Numbered from the stretch's first letter, positions 1-7,834 are shown. The stretch: DNA of 13,562 nucleotides from Marimicrobium sp031431315 (GCA_031431315.1 JANPDE010000175.1:1-13562); one strand, 5' to 3'. The notes: generated from the sequence alone by a model not told the origin. Program-made: numbers and translations.

Positions 1-1
1 T

Positions 2-1375
2 TACAAAGACAAGCAGTTCATGTATCTGCTGCGCCATCAGGTACCGGCAGATGCGCGCAGTATTTTGGATAAACGCATTGCCGGTGTATTCGGTGAACGG
101 GAATACCGTCGCTTTTACCCGGCCGGTGAAGTGGCTGCACAGCTCGTGGGTTTTACCAATCTCGACGGCCAGGGGATCGCCGGTCTGGAGCTATCCCACA
201 ACGACTGGTTGCAGGGCAGGCCGGGCAAGAAAAAATACATCAAGGATTTACACGGCGAGGTTGTCAGGGACATTGGAGTACTGCAACCGGCGCAACCCGG
301 CAAGGATCTTACACTGAGTATCGATCTGCGCCTGCAGTATTTGCAGCATCGCGAGCTGCAGCGCGCGGTCACCGCATTGGGAGCGGCTTCGGGCACGGTA
401 GTCACCCTCGACAGCCATACCGGCGAGGTACTGGCCATGGTCAACTACCCGGTCTATAACCCTAACGCCGCCAAGGCGGGCAGCCCCGACAGTATGCGCA
501 ATCGGGCCATGACTGACATGTATGAGCCCGGTTCCACTATGAAATCGCTCACCATGGTGGCCGCGCTGGAAAGCGGCCGCTTTACACCGGAAACCATAAT
601 TGACACCTCGCCGGGCCGTATCCGCGTTGGACCCAAAGTTTACCCTGATCCACGCAATTACGGTGCGATCTCTGTTACCCGAGTATTGCAAAAATCCAGC
701 CAGGTGGGGGTCACCAAGATAGCATTGAACCTGGGTCACGAGCCCATTTGGGAAGTCTTCAACCGCTTCGGCATCGGGCATGCGTCCGACACCGGTTTTC
801 CCGGCGAGAGTGCGGGCAGCCTGCCTAATCGGCCGCGCTGGTACGCAACGGATAAAGTATCACTGGCTTTTGGCTACGGGATTTCGGCAACGCCCCTGCA
901 GCTCGCCCACGCGTACTCAGTATTTGCCAATGACGGCGTACAGCAGCCAGTCTCTTTGCTGGCATTGGAGGGTGCGGTGCCCCCCGGTAAACGGCTGATT
1001 TCCCACGACACGGCCGCGCAGATTCTGCAGATGCTACATGCCGTGACCGACGATGAAGGCACGGCAAAAAAAGCGCGCGTCCCCGGTTACCAGGTCGGTG
1101 GAAAAACCGGCACTGTACACAAGGTCGGTACCGGGGGTTACGAAGCGAATAAATACATCGCGCTGTTCGCGGGGATCGCCCCGATAGACCACCCGCGCAT
1201 AGTGACTGTGGTGATCATCAATGAGCCCAAGGGAGCATTGTATGGCGGCGGCGCTGTTGCCGCCCCGGTTTTTTCTGAAATGACCGGTGCGACGCTGCGC
1301 ATACTCAATGTGCCTCCTTCCGAAGTCAGCACGGTGAGCGAGCCGGCCAAACCCGCGCCAGGAGGTGCAGCCTGA
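2..1375 (+). CDS. ftsI: Peptidoglycan D,D-transpeptidase FtsI (PBP3), 5'-truncated by the window edge
   Basis: Class B penicillin-binding protein that crosslinks septal peptidoglycan in the periplasm as partner of FtsW. The reading frame is open from the first bases of the window, so the true start lies upstream. By comparison with the Pseudomonas protein about 115-120 residues are missing, including the cytoplasmic tail and the single membrane anchor. Counting from the Met at 20, the pedestal domain comes first (REYRRFYPAGEV, then LVGFTNLDGQGIAGLEL). The transpeptidase domain follows: catalytic Ser172 in EPGSTMKS (SxxK), SSQ at 226-228 in the place of the usual SxN, and KTGT at 362. The C-terminus is a short Ala/Pro-rich tail. 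The SSQ triplet departs from the canonical SSN seen in E. coli and P. aeruginosa PBP3. The position before murE is standard for dcw. Family assignment is certain. Confidence 0.97.
   Translation, partial: YKDKQFMYLLRHQVPADARSILDKRIAGVFGEREYRRFYPAGEVAAQLVGFTNLDGQGIAGLELSHNDWLQGRPGKKKYIKDLHGEVVRDIGVLQPAQPGKDLTLSIDLRLQYLQHRELQRAVTALGAASGTVVTLDSHTGEVLAMVNYPVYNPNAAKAGSPDSMRNRAMTDMYEPGSTMKSLTMVAALESGRFTPETIIDTSPGRIRVGPKVYPDPRNYGAISVTRVLQKSSQVGVTKIALNLGHEPIWEVFNRFGIGHASDTGFPGESAGSLPNRPRWYATDKVSLAFGYGISATPLQLAHAYSVFANDGVQQPVSLLALEGAVPPGKRLISHDTAAQILQMLHAVTDDEGTAKKARVPGYQVGGKTGTVHKVGTGGYEANKYIALFAGIAPIDHPRIVTVVIINEPKGALYGGGAVAAPVFSEMTGATLRILNVPPSEVSTVSEPAKPAPGGAA
1360..1366 (+). promoter_or_regulatory. 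Strong Shine-Dalgarno-like AGGAGGT at the 3' end of ftsI
   Basis: AGGAGGT lies inside the last codons of ftsI, five bases before CTG at 1372. That CTG overlaps the ftsI stop as CTGA and is in frame with murE. It could support a non-AUG murE start, or it may simply reflect the codons for the Gly-Gly pair of the ftsI tail. Function is unproven. Confidence 0.25.
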
Positions 1376-1395
1376 CGTTCGCGGCCCACCAGGTT

Positions 1396-1399
1396 GAGG
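1396..1399 (+). promoter_or_regulatory. Ribosome binding site that decides the murE start
   Basis: GAGG sits eight bases before ATG 1408. It is badly placed for the GTG at 1399, which overlaps its last base. This favours ATG 1408, giving a protein that begins MSLPEVLG, in line with other MurE N-termini. Confidence 0.5.
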
Positions 1400-1407
1400 T
1401 GCCGGCA

Positions 1408-2865
1408 ATGTCACTGCCGGAAGTGCTGGGCGTCACTAATGGGGCTTACGCCGATATCATGATCCGGGGCATGCAACTGGACAGCCGCAAGGTGCGGCCA
1501 GGGGATTTGTTTCTGGCACTGCCGGGGGAGACGCATGACGGTCGGCAATTCATTGAACAGGCCGTGGCCAACGGGGCTAGCGCTGTAGTGGCGGAAGCGC
1601 CGATCGCGGGTTTTGTCGACGCGCTCCCTGTGCCACTGGTGGAACTGCCGCAGCTGCGTTTTGAGGCCGGCGTGCTGGCGGCTCGCTTCTACCGTCATCC
1701 CAGTCATGTGATGCAGGTGGTGGGCGTTACCGGTACCAACGGCAAGACCACGACCAGCCGTATACTCGCGCAATTGTCGCGTGCCCTCGGTAAACCCTGT
1801 GGTGTGATTGGTACGTTGGGCAATACGCTGGCCGACGATGTCAGTACAACGGCCAACACGACACCTGATGCGCTGGCACTGCAGCGACAACTGGCGCAGT
1901 GGTTGGCGCAAGGTGTTGTTGCCGTCAGCATGGAAGTGTCCTCGCATGCGCTGGTGCAGGGTCGAGTCAGGGGCGTGGAGTTCACCACCGCAATCTATAC
2001 CAACCTGTCCCACGATCACCTTGATTATCATGGCAGCATGGACGCCTACGGTCGCGCCAAACTGCAGCTGTTTGCTACAGAAGGTTTGCGCCACGCGGTC
2101 ATCAATGCGGATGACCAGTTTTCCGGCAAGGTGCGCGCCGCAGTGACCCGCGGCGTGCAAGTCCTTACCTATTCCACCAGTGGCGCGGCTGCGGATGTGC
2201 GCGTCGAAAACGCCCGCTTTGGGACCGACGGCGTGCACGGCGAACTATGCAGTCCCTGGGGAACGGCAGATTTTTTTAGCCCGCTGCCAGGAGACTTCAA
2301 TCTGGCGAATCTGGCAGCAGCAGTGACCGCACTGGCATTGGCTGGAGAGGATCTTCTGGCAGTGCTGGCGGCGCTGACGGAGTTACGCCCTGTCCCCGGT
2401 CGAATGCAGGCCATTCCCAACTCACTTAAGCTGCAGGTGATCGTGGATTACGCGCATACCCCACATGCGCTGGAGCAGGTGCTGAAAGCCCTAAGACCCC
2501 ATGTCAGCGGTTCGCTGGTGACAGTGTTTGGTTGCGGCGGTGATCGCGACAGGGACAAGCGGCAAGTGATGGGGCGTATCGCCTGTGCACTGTCTGATCG
2601 CGTGGTGATCACCAGCGACAATCCCCGCAGTGAGGACCCGCACCAAATCATGCGCGATATCGCGGTGGGATGCAGCGGCCAATACACGCTGGTAGCAGAC
2701 CGTGCCCAAGCCATCGCGACGGCGGTGGCGGAGGCAGGCGCCGGCGATTGCGTGGTGATCGCGGGCAAAGGCCACGAGGATTACCAGCTGGTGGGCGGTA
2801 TGAGCTTGCCATTCAGCGATGAAGTCCAGGCGCGCGTAGCCCTCACGCGGAGAACGGTATCGTGA
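1408..2865 (+). CDS. murE: UDP-MurNAc-L-Ala-D-Glu:meso-diaminopimelate ligase MurE
   Basis: Cytoplasmic ATP-dependent Mur ligase that adds the third stem residue to UDP-MurNAc-L-Ala-D-Glu. From ATG 1408 it is 485 aa, the usual family length. The N-terminal UDP-binding domain contains LDSRKVRPGDLF. The central ATPase domain has the P-loop GVTGTNGKTTT with Lys113, and the Lys218 of YGRAK is the residue carbamylated in the family. The C-terminal domain contains DYAHTPHALE and the motif DNPR (404-407). DNPR is the known signature for meso-diaminopimelate rather than lysine, so the wall is of Gram-negative type. GTG 1399 and CTG 1372 are in-frame alternative starts, adding 3 or 12 residues. The stop overlaps the start of murF, which suggests translational coupling. 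Confidence 0.98.
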   Translation: MSLPEVLGVTNGAYADIMIRGMQLDSRKVRPGDLFLALPGETHDGRQFIEQAVANGASAVVAEAPIAGFVDALPVPLVELPQLRFEAGVLAARFYRHPSHVMQVVGVTGTNGKTTTSRILAQLSRALGKPCGVIGTLGNTLADDVSTTANTTPDALALQRQLAQWLAQGVVAVSMEVSSHALVQGRVRGVEFTTAIYTNLSHDHLDYHGSMDAYGRAKLQLFATEGLRHAVINADDQFSGKVRAAVTRGVQVLTYSTSGAAADVRVENARFGTDGVHGELCSPWGTADFFSPLPGDFNLANLAAAVTALALAGEDLLAVLAALTELRPVPGRMQAIPNSLKLQVIVDYAHTPHALEQVLKALRPHVSGSLVTVFGCGGDRDRDKRQVMGRIACALSDRVVITSDNPRSEDPHQIMRDIAVGCSGQYTLVADRAQAIATAVAEAGAGDCVVIAGKGHEDYQLVGGMSLPFSDEVQARVALTRRTVS

Positions 2866-4229
2866 TGCGCCCGATGACACTGTCAGAACTGCAGACACCA
2901 CTGGCGGCGCAATTGCATGGCGCAGACCGGGAATTTAACGGGGTGTCGTCCGACAGTCGTACCCTGCGCCCCGGTGATTTGTTCGTGGCGCTGCGTGGTG
3001 AAAATTTTGACGGCCATGCCTATGTGTTGAAGGTGGAGAGCGAAGGCGCTGCAGCCGCGCTGGTCAGTGCACCTGTTGCAAGCTCGCTGCCACAGTTGCA
3101 GGTGGCCGATACACAGCGCGCCCTGGGCCTGCTGGGTGCCTACAATCGACAGCTGTATAACGGCCAACTGGTCGCCATCACCGGCAGCAGTGGCAAAACC
3201 ACGGTCAAGAATATGGTGCGTGCGGTGCTCGCCCAGCGCGGTGCGACCCTGGCCACTGAAGGTAACTTCAACAACGAAATCGGCGTACCCCTGACTCTGC
3301 TACGCCTGCACTCCGAGGTCGAGTTCGCTGTGGTGGAAATGGGCGCGGCCAAGGCAGGTGATATCGCCTGGCTGTGTGAGTTGGCGCGTCCTACCATCGC
3401 GTTGCTGCTCAATGCCATGCCGGCCCACCTGGAAGGCTTCGGCAGTGTCGACGGTGTGGCTGCGGCCAAGGGCGAGATATTCGATCGCCTGGGTGAGACT
3501 GACGTCGCTATCATCAATGCAGACCAGCCCTGGGCCAAACAGTGGCGCAAGCGCGCCGCTGCCGCAACAGTGTTGGATTTTGGCCTGGAACAGCCAGCGG
3601 CTATCAGTGCCAGGGGCATTCACACCAGAGGAGTGGAGGGCGTCAGTTTCACCGCGTCTACACCGGTCGGTGATATGGCCATGCGCCTGACCCTGCCCGG
3701 AGTGCACAACGTGACTAATGCGCTGGCAGCGGTGGCGGTGGGGTTGGCCTGTGAAATCTCCCTCACCGATATTCGCGATGGCCTGGAATCAATGCAGCCT
3801 GTGGACGGTCGGCTGCGCTCGCTGCGCTCGCTGCGGGGCGTTGCGGTTATCGACGATTGCTACAACGCCAATCCGGGTTCGGTGCAAGCGGCGATCGACC
3901 TGCTCGCCGCATGCCCCGGGCGGCGCACACTGGTGCTTGGTGCAATGCGTGAATTGGGCGAGAACAGCAGCACCCTGCATCGGGAAGTGGGCGAGTATGC
4001 ACTGGCCGCCGGTATCGACCAGTTGTGGGGCGTGGGCCCGGAACTCGAGATCTGTGTCAATGCGTTCGGCGCCAACGGCCGCTATTTCGAGGATCGTACC
4101 GCCGCCGTGTCGGCACTGTCCGGGCAGTTTGGCCCCGACGACACCGTGCTGGTGAAAGGCTCACGCAGCGCAGGAATGGAGCTGGTATTGCGGGCCCTGC
4201 TGCCAGACCTTAAGGCACAGGAGCACTGA
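2862..4229 (+). CDS. murF: UDP-MurNAc-tripeptide:D-alanyl-D-alanine ligase MurF
   Basis: Cytoplasmic Mur ligase that adds the D-Ala-D-Ala made by Ddl, completing the UDP-MurNAc-pentapeptide used by MraY. It has 455 aa, the normal size. The N-terminal domain contains SSDSRTLRPGDLFVALRGENFDG-type sequence. The P-loop ITGSSGKTTVK has Lys112, followed by NFNNEIGVPLTLL. The C-terminal domain has DDCYNANPGS from residue 331, where most relatives have Ser or Thr instead of Cys. GTG 2862 overlaps the murE stop as GTGA and has GGAGA eight bases upstream. ATG 2865 and ATG 2874 are alternative starts. A 9-bp tandem repeat lies within the gene at 3812-3835. The gene is followed after 3 nt by mraY. Confidence 0.98.
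   Translation: MMRPMTLSELQTPLAAQLHGADREFNGVSSDSRTLRPGDLFVALRGENFDGHAYVLKVESEGAAAALVSAPVASSLPQLQVADTQRALGLLGAYNRQLYNGQLVAITGSSGKTTVKNMVRAVLAQRGATLATEGNFNNEIGVPLTLLRLHSEVEFAVVEMGAAKAGDIAWLCELARPTIALLLNAMPAHLEGFGSVDGVAAAKGEIFDRLGETDVAIINADQPWAKQWRKRAAAATVLDFGLEQPAAISARGIHTRGVEGVSFTASTPVGDMAMRLTLPGVHNVTNALAAVAVGLACEISLTDIRDGLESMQPVDGRLRSLRSLRGVAVIDDCYNANPGSVQAAIDLLAACPGRRTLVLGAMRELGENSSTLHREVGEYALAAGIDQLWGVGPELEICVNAFGANGRYFEDRTAAVSALSGQFGPDDTVLVKGSRSAGMELVLRALLPDLKAQEH
3812..3835 (+). repeat. Short in-frame tandem repeat in murF, GCTGCGCTC x 2.7
   Basis: Two perfect copies of the 9-mer GCTGCGCTC (3812-3820 and 3821-3829) are followed by the first six bases of a third. They encode the Leu-Arg-Ser repeats in RLRSLRSLRG, just before the DDCYNANP motif. 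The unit is a multiple of three, so gain or loss of a copy would keep the frame. Confidence 0.8.
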
Positions 4230-4232
4230 GCC

Positions 4233-5315
4233 ATGTTGCTGCTGCTGGCGGAATACCTCACCCAGTTTCAAAGCGCATTTCGTGTGTTTCAGTACCTGAC
4301 TCTGCGCGGGATCCTGGCAGCAGGTACAGCGCTTGCCATCTCGCTGTTGGTGGGACCGGTCATGATTCGCCGCCTGAAGTACTACCAGATGGGGCAGTCC
4401 ATACGCACTGACGGCCCGCAAAGCCACCTGAGTAAGGCAGGTACGCCAACCATGGGCGGCGCGCTGCTGTTGGTGGGTATCGCCGCGTCCTGTTTATTGT
4501 GGGGAGACTTGCGCAATCCCTACCTCTGGCTGGCACTGTTGGTGACTGCAGTGTTTGGTGCTGTGGGATGGGTGGACGATTATCGCAAAGTGGTAGAACG
4601 CAACTCCCGGGGTCTGCCCGCGCGCTGGAAATATTTCTGGCAGTCGTTGGCCGGCCTGGCCGCGGCGCTCTATCTCTATCTGGCCTTCGATACATCGGCT
4701 ACGACGCAGTTGTTCATCCCGTTCTTCAAGGATTTTGCCTGGAGCATGGGGCCGTTTTTTATCCTGTTGACCTATTTTGTGATTGTCGGTGCCAGTAACG
4801 CCGTGAACCTGACCGATGGCCTGGACGGTCTGGCGATTCTACCTACCGTGCTGGTGGGGACCGCACTGGGCATTATCGCCTACCTCACCGGTCGCGTGGA
4901 CTATGCCAATTACCTGCATATTCCCTACATCGCCGGTAGCGGAGAGTTGGCGGTGTTCTGCGGCAGTATCGCTGGTGCCGGGCTCGGCTTCCTCTGGTTC
5001 AACACCTACCCGGCCCAGGTGTTCATGGGTGATGTGGGCGCCCTGGCCCTGGGAGCGGCACTGGGGACAGTGGCAGTGATCACCCGTCACGAGATCGTTT
5101 TTTTTATCATGGGGGGCATCTTTGTACTGGAGACAGTGTCAGTGATTCTCCAGGTGGCCTCTTTTAAATTAACAGGAAAGCGAATTTTCCGCATGGCGCC
5201 CATTCACCACCATTTTGAATTGAAAGGTTGGCCGGAACCGCGCGTCATCGTGCGCTTCTGGATTATCACGGTCATGCTGGTCCTGTTCGGACTGGCGACG
5301 TTGAAGTTGCGTTAG
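4233..5315 (+). CDS. mraY: Phospho-MurNAc-pentapeptide transferase MraY
   Basis: Polytopic inner-membrane enzyme that transfers phospho-MurNAc-pentapeptide to undecaprenyl phosphate, forming lipid I, the substrate of MurG. The protein is 360 aa, the same length as the E. coli enzyme, with about ten hydrophobic segments. Diagnostic motifs are the paired Asp115-Asp116 in GWVDDYRKV, VNLTDGLDGLA with Asp195 and Asp198, FMGDVGALALG, and the triple histidine 325-327 in APIHHHFELKGW. The first of these keeps the E. coli numbering. The start ATG has AGGAG nine bases upstream within the murF 3' end. The gap to murD is 6 nt. Nothing looks damaged. Confidence 0.98.
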   Translation: MLLLLAEYLTQFQSAFRVFQYLTLRGILAAGTALAISLLVGPVMIRRLKYYQMGQSIRTDGPQSHLSKAGTPTMGGALLLVGIAASCLLWGDLRNPYLWLALLVTAVFGAVGWVDDYRKVVERNSRGLPARWKYFWQSLAGLAAALYLYLAFDTSATTQLFIPFFKDFAWSMGPFFILLTYFVIVGASNAVNLTDGLDGLAILPTVLVGTALGIIAYLTGRVDYANYLHIPYIAGSGELAVFCGSIAGAGLGFLWFNTYPAQVFMGDVGALALGAALGTVAVITRHEIVFFIMGGIFVLETVSVILQVASFKLTGKRIFRMAPIHHHFELKGWPEPRVIVRFWIITVMLVLFGLATLKLR

Positions 5316-5321
5316 GCGAGA

Positions 5322-6686
5322 ATGAAAGTGGCCTCTGTGAAAGCAGCACACATGGAACACCGGGTAGTGGTAGGTCTGGGTGCCACCGGTCTGTCATGCG
5401 CGCGCTACCTGCACCAGCGCGGCTTGCCTTTTACGGTCGTGGATACGCGCGCTCAGCCGCCCGGACTTGCTGCACTGCGGCGCGAGATGCCGCGCATCCA
5501 GGTGTATGCCCAGGATTACCCCGAGGACATTATTGCCGCTGCCACGGAGCTTGTAGTGAGTCCCGGTGTCGCCATGGATGCACCTATCGTCACCCAGGCC
5601 CTGGCCGCAGGGGTTGGCGTGGTGGGTGACATCGACCTCTTTATGCGCGAGGCCGCGGCACCGGTCGTTGGCATCACCGGATCCAATGCCAAGTCCACGG
5701 TGACCGAACTCGTGGGCCAGATGGCGCGGAACGCAAATTTGAATGTGGGTGTGGGCGGCAACCTCGGCACGCCCGCGCTGGACTTACTGGCACCGGAGCG
5801 TGAGCTCTATGTACTGGAACTGTCCAGCTTTCAGTTAGAGCGAGCGCAGCGCCTGGAGCTGGCAGTGGCGACGGTATTGAACATAAGCGCCGATCACCTG
5901 GACCGGCACGGTTCCATGCCGGGCTATCAACGTGCCAAACACCGCATTTTCTACGGCTGCAAAAAGGCGGTCGTCAATCGGGATGATCCCATGACCATTC
6001 CACTGGTAGGTCCCGAAGTGGACGTCGTCAGTTGGCGTATGGCGGAACCGGAGCTGCACGGGTTCGGGCTGCGCCTGGAAGGAGGGGTTGAATACCTGTG
6101 TCACAGTGCTGAGCCCTTGCTGCCGGTGGCGCAATTGACTATCTCCGGCCGTCACAACGTCGCCAATGTGCTGGCGGCACTCGCCCTCGGCTACTGCGCG
6201 GGTCTGCCGGTGTCCAGCATGAAGACCACGCTGCGCACCTTCAAGGGACTGCCGCATCGCTGTGCACTGGTGGCGGAAATAAACGGCGTGCGCTTCGTCA
6301 ACGATTCCAAGGGCACGAATGTCGGCGCCACCGAAGCTGCACTGCGCGGACTGGGCGGGGAGCGCAATGTCCTGCTGATAGCGGGTGGCCAGGGCAAGGG
6401 TGCGGATTTTTCCCAGCTGCAACAGGCGGTAGCACACCACTGCAAGTTGCTCCTGCTGATGGGCGAGGACGCACCCCTGCTACAGCAGGCGCTGGCGGCG
6501 AGTGTACCGGTGATCAGGGTGGCCTCGCTTGAGGAGGCGGTCAACGCAGCAGCGAAAGCAGCCCAGCCTGGTGATGTCGTATTGCTGTCACCTGCCTGCG
6601 CCAGTTTCGATATGTTCAGCGGCTACGTGCAGCGTGGGGAAACATTCGCCGCGCTGGTCACGCGCTTGTCGGAGATGCAGCGATGA
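5322..6686 (+). CDS. murD: UDP-MurNAc-L-alanine:D-glutamate ligase MurD
   Basis: Cytoplasmic Mur ligase that adds D-Glu to UDP-MurNAc-L-Ala, between MurC and MurE in the pathway. The protein is 454 aa. The N-terminal Rossmann-like domain starts with VVVGLGATGLSCARYL. The ATPase domain has GITGSNAKSTVTEL with P-loop Lys124. The Ala in place of the usual Gly before Lys is the form also seen in Pseudomonas MurD. GGNLGTPALDLL, ELSSFQLE and NISADHLDRHG follow. The C-terminal domain has LPHRC, FVNDSKGTNVGAT and LLSPACASFDMF. The Shine-Dalgarno sequence before ATG 5322 is weak (AGGCGAG). ATG 5352 would remove ten residues, but homologue N-termini fit 5322 better. The stop overlaps the ftsW start as ATGA. 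Confidence 0.97.
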   Translation: MKVASVKAAHMEHRVVVGLGATGLSCARYLHQRGLPFTVVDTRAQPPGLAALRREMPRIQVYAQDYPEDIIAAATELVVSPGVAMDAPIVTQALAAGVGVVGDIDLFMREAAAPVVGITGSNAKSTVTELVGQMARNANLNVGVGGNLGTPALDLLAPERELYVLELSSFQLERAQRLELAVATVLNISADHLDRHGSMPGYQRAKHRIFYGCKKAVVNRDDPMTIPLVGPEVDVVSWRMAEPELHGFGLRLEGGVEYLCHSAEPLLPVAQLTISGRHNVANVLAALALGYCAGLPVSSMKTTLRTFKGLPHRCALVAEINGVRFVNDSKGTNVGATEAALRGLGGERNVLLIAGGQGKGADFSQLQQAVAHHCKLLLLMGEDAPLLQQALAASVPVIRVASLEEAVNAAAKAAQPGDVVLLSPACASFDMFSGYVQRGETFAALVTRLSEMQR

Positions 6687-6991
6687 AACTCGTCGGCTAC
6701 CAGACCCCGACAGTTGACACGCCCGATATGACATTGGTCCTGGTGGCGCTGTCCCTGTTGCTGGTGGGTCTGGTCGCGATCAGCTCCGCGTCTATCGAGT
6801 ATGCGCAGTGGCACTTCCAGAATCCCTGGTATCACAGCCAGCGGCACCTCGTGTACCTGCTCGTCGGTCTAATCGTGGCGGTTGCCTGCTTCCATGTGCG
6901 CACGGAATTTTGGTTGTCTACCGGCTGGTGGTGGTTGTTCGGGGCATTGGCACTATTGATACTGGTGCTGATACCCGGGGTCGGCCGGTAA
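6683..6991 (+). CDS. ftsW: FtsW N-terminal fragment (membrane segments 1-3), ending at the premature stop
   Basis: This open frame gives 102 residues: a short cytoplasmic start and three hydrophobic segments at about 17-37, 55-71 and 82-98. It stops in the periplasmic turn after segment 3. Alone it lacks every catalytic and lipid II-binding element of the family, so it would not be active without the downstream part. Confidence 0.6.
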   Translation: MKLVGYQTPTVDTPDMTLVLVALSLLLVGLVAISSASIEYAQWHFQNPWYHSQRHLVYLLVGLIVAVACFHVRTEFWLSTGWWWLFGALALLILVLIPGVGR

Positions 6992-7834
6992 GTGACCGGC
7001 AGCCAGCGCTGGCTGCCGCTGGGACCTTTCACCCTGCAGCCCTCGGAGTTTGCCAAGCTGGCCGTCGTGGTGTATCTGGCCGGCTATATGGTGCGCCGTG
7101 AACACGAAATGCGTCACCAGTGGATGGGTTTTCTCAAGCCCATGATGGTGTTGTTCACGACCACCCTATTGTTGTTGATCGAGCCGGATTTTGGCGCCAC
7201 GGTGATCGTGATGGCCACCGCCTTCGGGATGTTGTTTTTGGCTGGCGTCAAGGTCGGCCACTTTATGGTGGTGGTGGTAGGGGCGCTGGCCGCCGGGCTG
7301 GTGCTGGTGATCTCCGAGCCCTATCGGTTGAAGCGCATGACAGCGTACCGGGACCCCTGGGCAGACCCCTACGACACCGGATTTCAGCTGACCCAATCCC
7401 TGATCGCCTTCGGGCGAGGGGAGTGGCTGGGCGTTGGCCTCGGGAATAGCGTACAGAAGTTGTTCTATTTGCCCGAAGCACACACCGACTTTGTTTTCTC
7501 TATCTGGGCCGAGGAAACCGGCTTCGTGGGAGCAGTGGCCGTGATCGGATTGTTTGCGGCCCTGATCGGCCGCATCCTGTGGACAGGGCGCCGTGCGCTC
7601 CTGGCTGACAATGCCTTTGGGGCGTACATCTGCTATGGCGTTGCCCTGGTGTTTTCGGGTCAGGCCTTTATCAACATGGGCGTAAGTTCTGGACTGTTAC
7701 CCACCAAGGGTTTGACTCTGCCTTTCGTCAGCTATGGCGGTACCAGCCTGATCGTCTGTTGTGCCATGTTGGGACTGGTGCTGCGTATCGAGAGTGACAC
7801 ACGTTCGCTGCCTGCACGCAGGAGGCCCGCGTGA
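6992..7834 (+). CDS. ftsW: FtsW C-terminal part (membrane segments 4-10), open from GTG directly after the stop
   Basis: The frame is open for 280 residues from GTG 6992, which abuts the TAA in the same frame. It holds the remaining seven membrane segments, the large periplasmic loop with PYDTGFQLTQS and LPEAHTDF, and the C-terminal SEDS signature SSGLLPTKGL through SYGGTS. GTG could serve as a restart codon for a terminating ribosome, but the only upstream Shine-Dalgarno-like run is GGGG at 6977-6980, about eleven bases away and weak. The valine is also the normal next residue of FtsW, so it need not be a start. The C-terminus overlaps murG, as expected for intact ftsW. Confidence 0.7.
   Translation: MTGSQRWLPLGPFTLQPSEFAKLAVVVYLAGYMVRREHEMRHQWMGFLKPMMVLFTTTLLLLIEPDFGATVIVMATAFGMLFLAGVKVGHFMVVVVGALAAGLVLVISEPYRLKRMTAYRDPWADPYDTGFQLTQSLIAFGRGEWLGVGLGNSVQKLFYLPEAHTDFVFSIWAEETGFVGAVAVIGLFAALIGRILWTGRRALLADNAFGAYICYGVALVFSGQAFINMGVSSGLLPTKGLTLPFVSYGGTSLIVCCAMLGLVLRIESDTRSLPARRRPA
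7821..7825 (+). promoter_or_regulatory. Ribosome binding site of murG
   Basis: GGAGG lies within the last ftsW codons, eight bases before ATG 7834 and five before GTG 7831. The spacing favours the ATG, which shares its A with the ftsW TGA. Confidence 0.5.

Larger units (their letters stand above)
6683..7834 (+). pseudogene. ftsW: Septal peptidoglycan glycosyltransferase FtsW, interrupted by an in-frame TAA
   Basis: FtsW is the SEDS-family inner-membrane polymerase of lipid II at the septum, working with FtsI. The whole locus would encode 383 residues with ten membrane segments, close to family length, if codon 103 (TAA, 6989-6991) were a sense codon. Homology continues without loss of frame across the stop: LIPGVGR, stop, VTGSQRWLPLG, where relatives commonly read GREVNGS.RW. 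The rest looks fully functional. It keeps PYDTGFQLTQSLIAFGRGEWLGVGLG, the catalytic-type Asp269 in LPEAHTDF, GLLPTKGLTLPFVSYGG and a basic tail. ATG 6683 has GGAGA seven bases upstream and overlaps murD by 4 nt. The murG start overlaps the ftsW stop by 1 nt. Because FtsW is normally essential, a sequence error or a polymorphism is a serious alternative to true loss. Confidence 0.9.

Noticed and set aside
1411..2238. Long antisense open frame (275 codons) opposite murE
   Set aside because: It mirrors the codon pattern of a clearly conserved MurE in GC-rich DNA, and its translation is rich in His, Gln and Arg with no recognisable domain.
6950..7030. Frameshift or insertion as the cause of the ftsW interruption
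   Set aside because: FtsW homology continues in the same frame on both sides of the TAA with no missing or extra residues, so a substitution fits and an indel does not.
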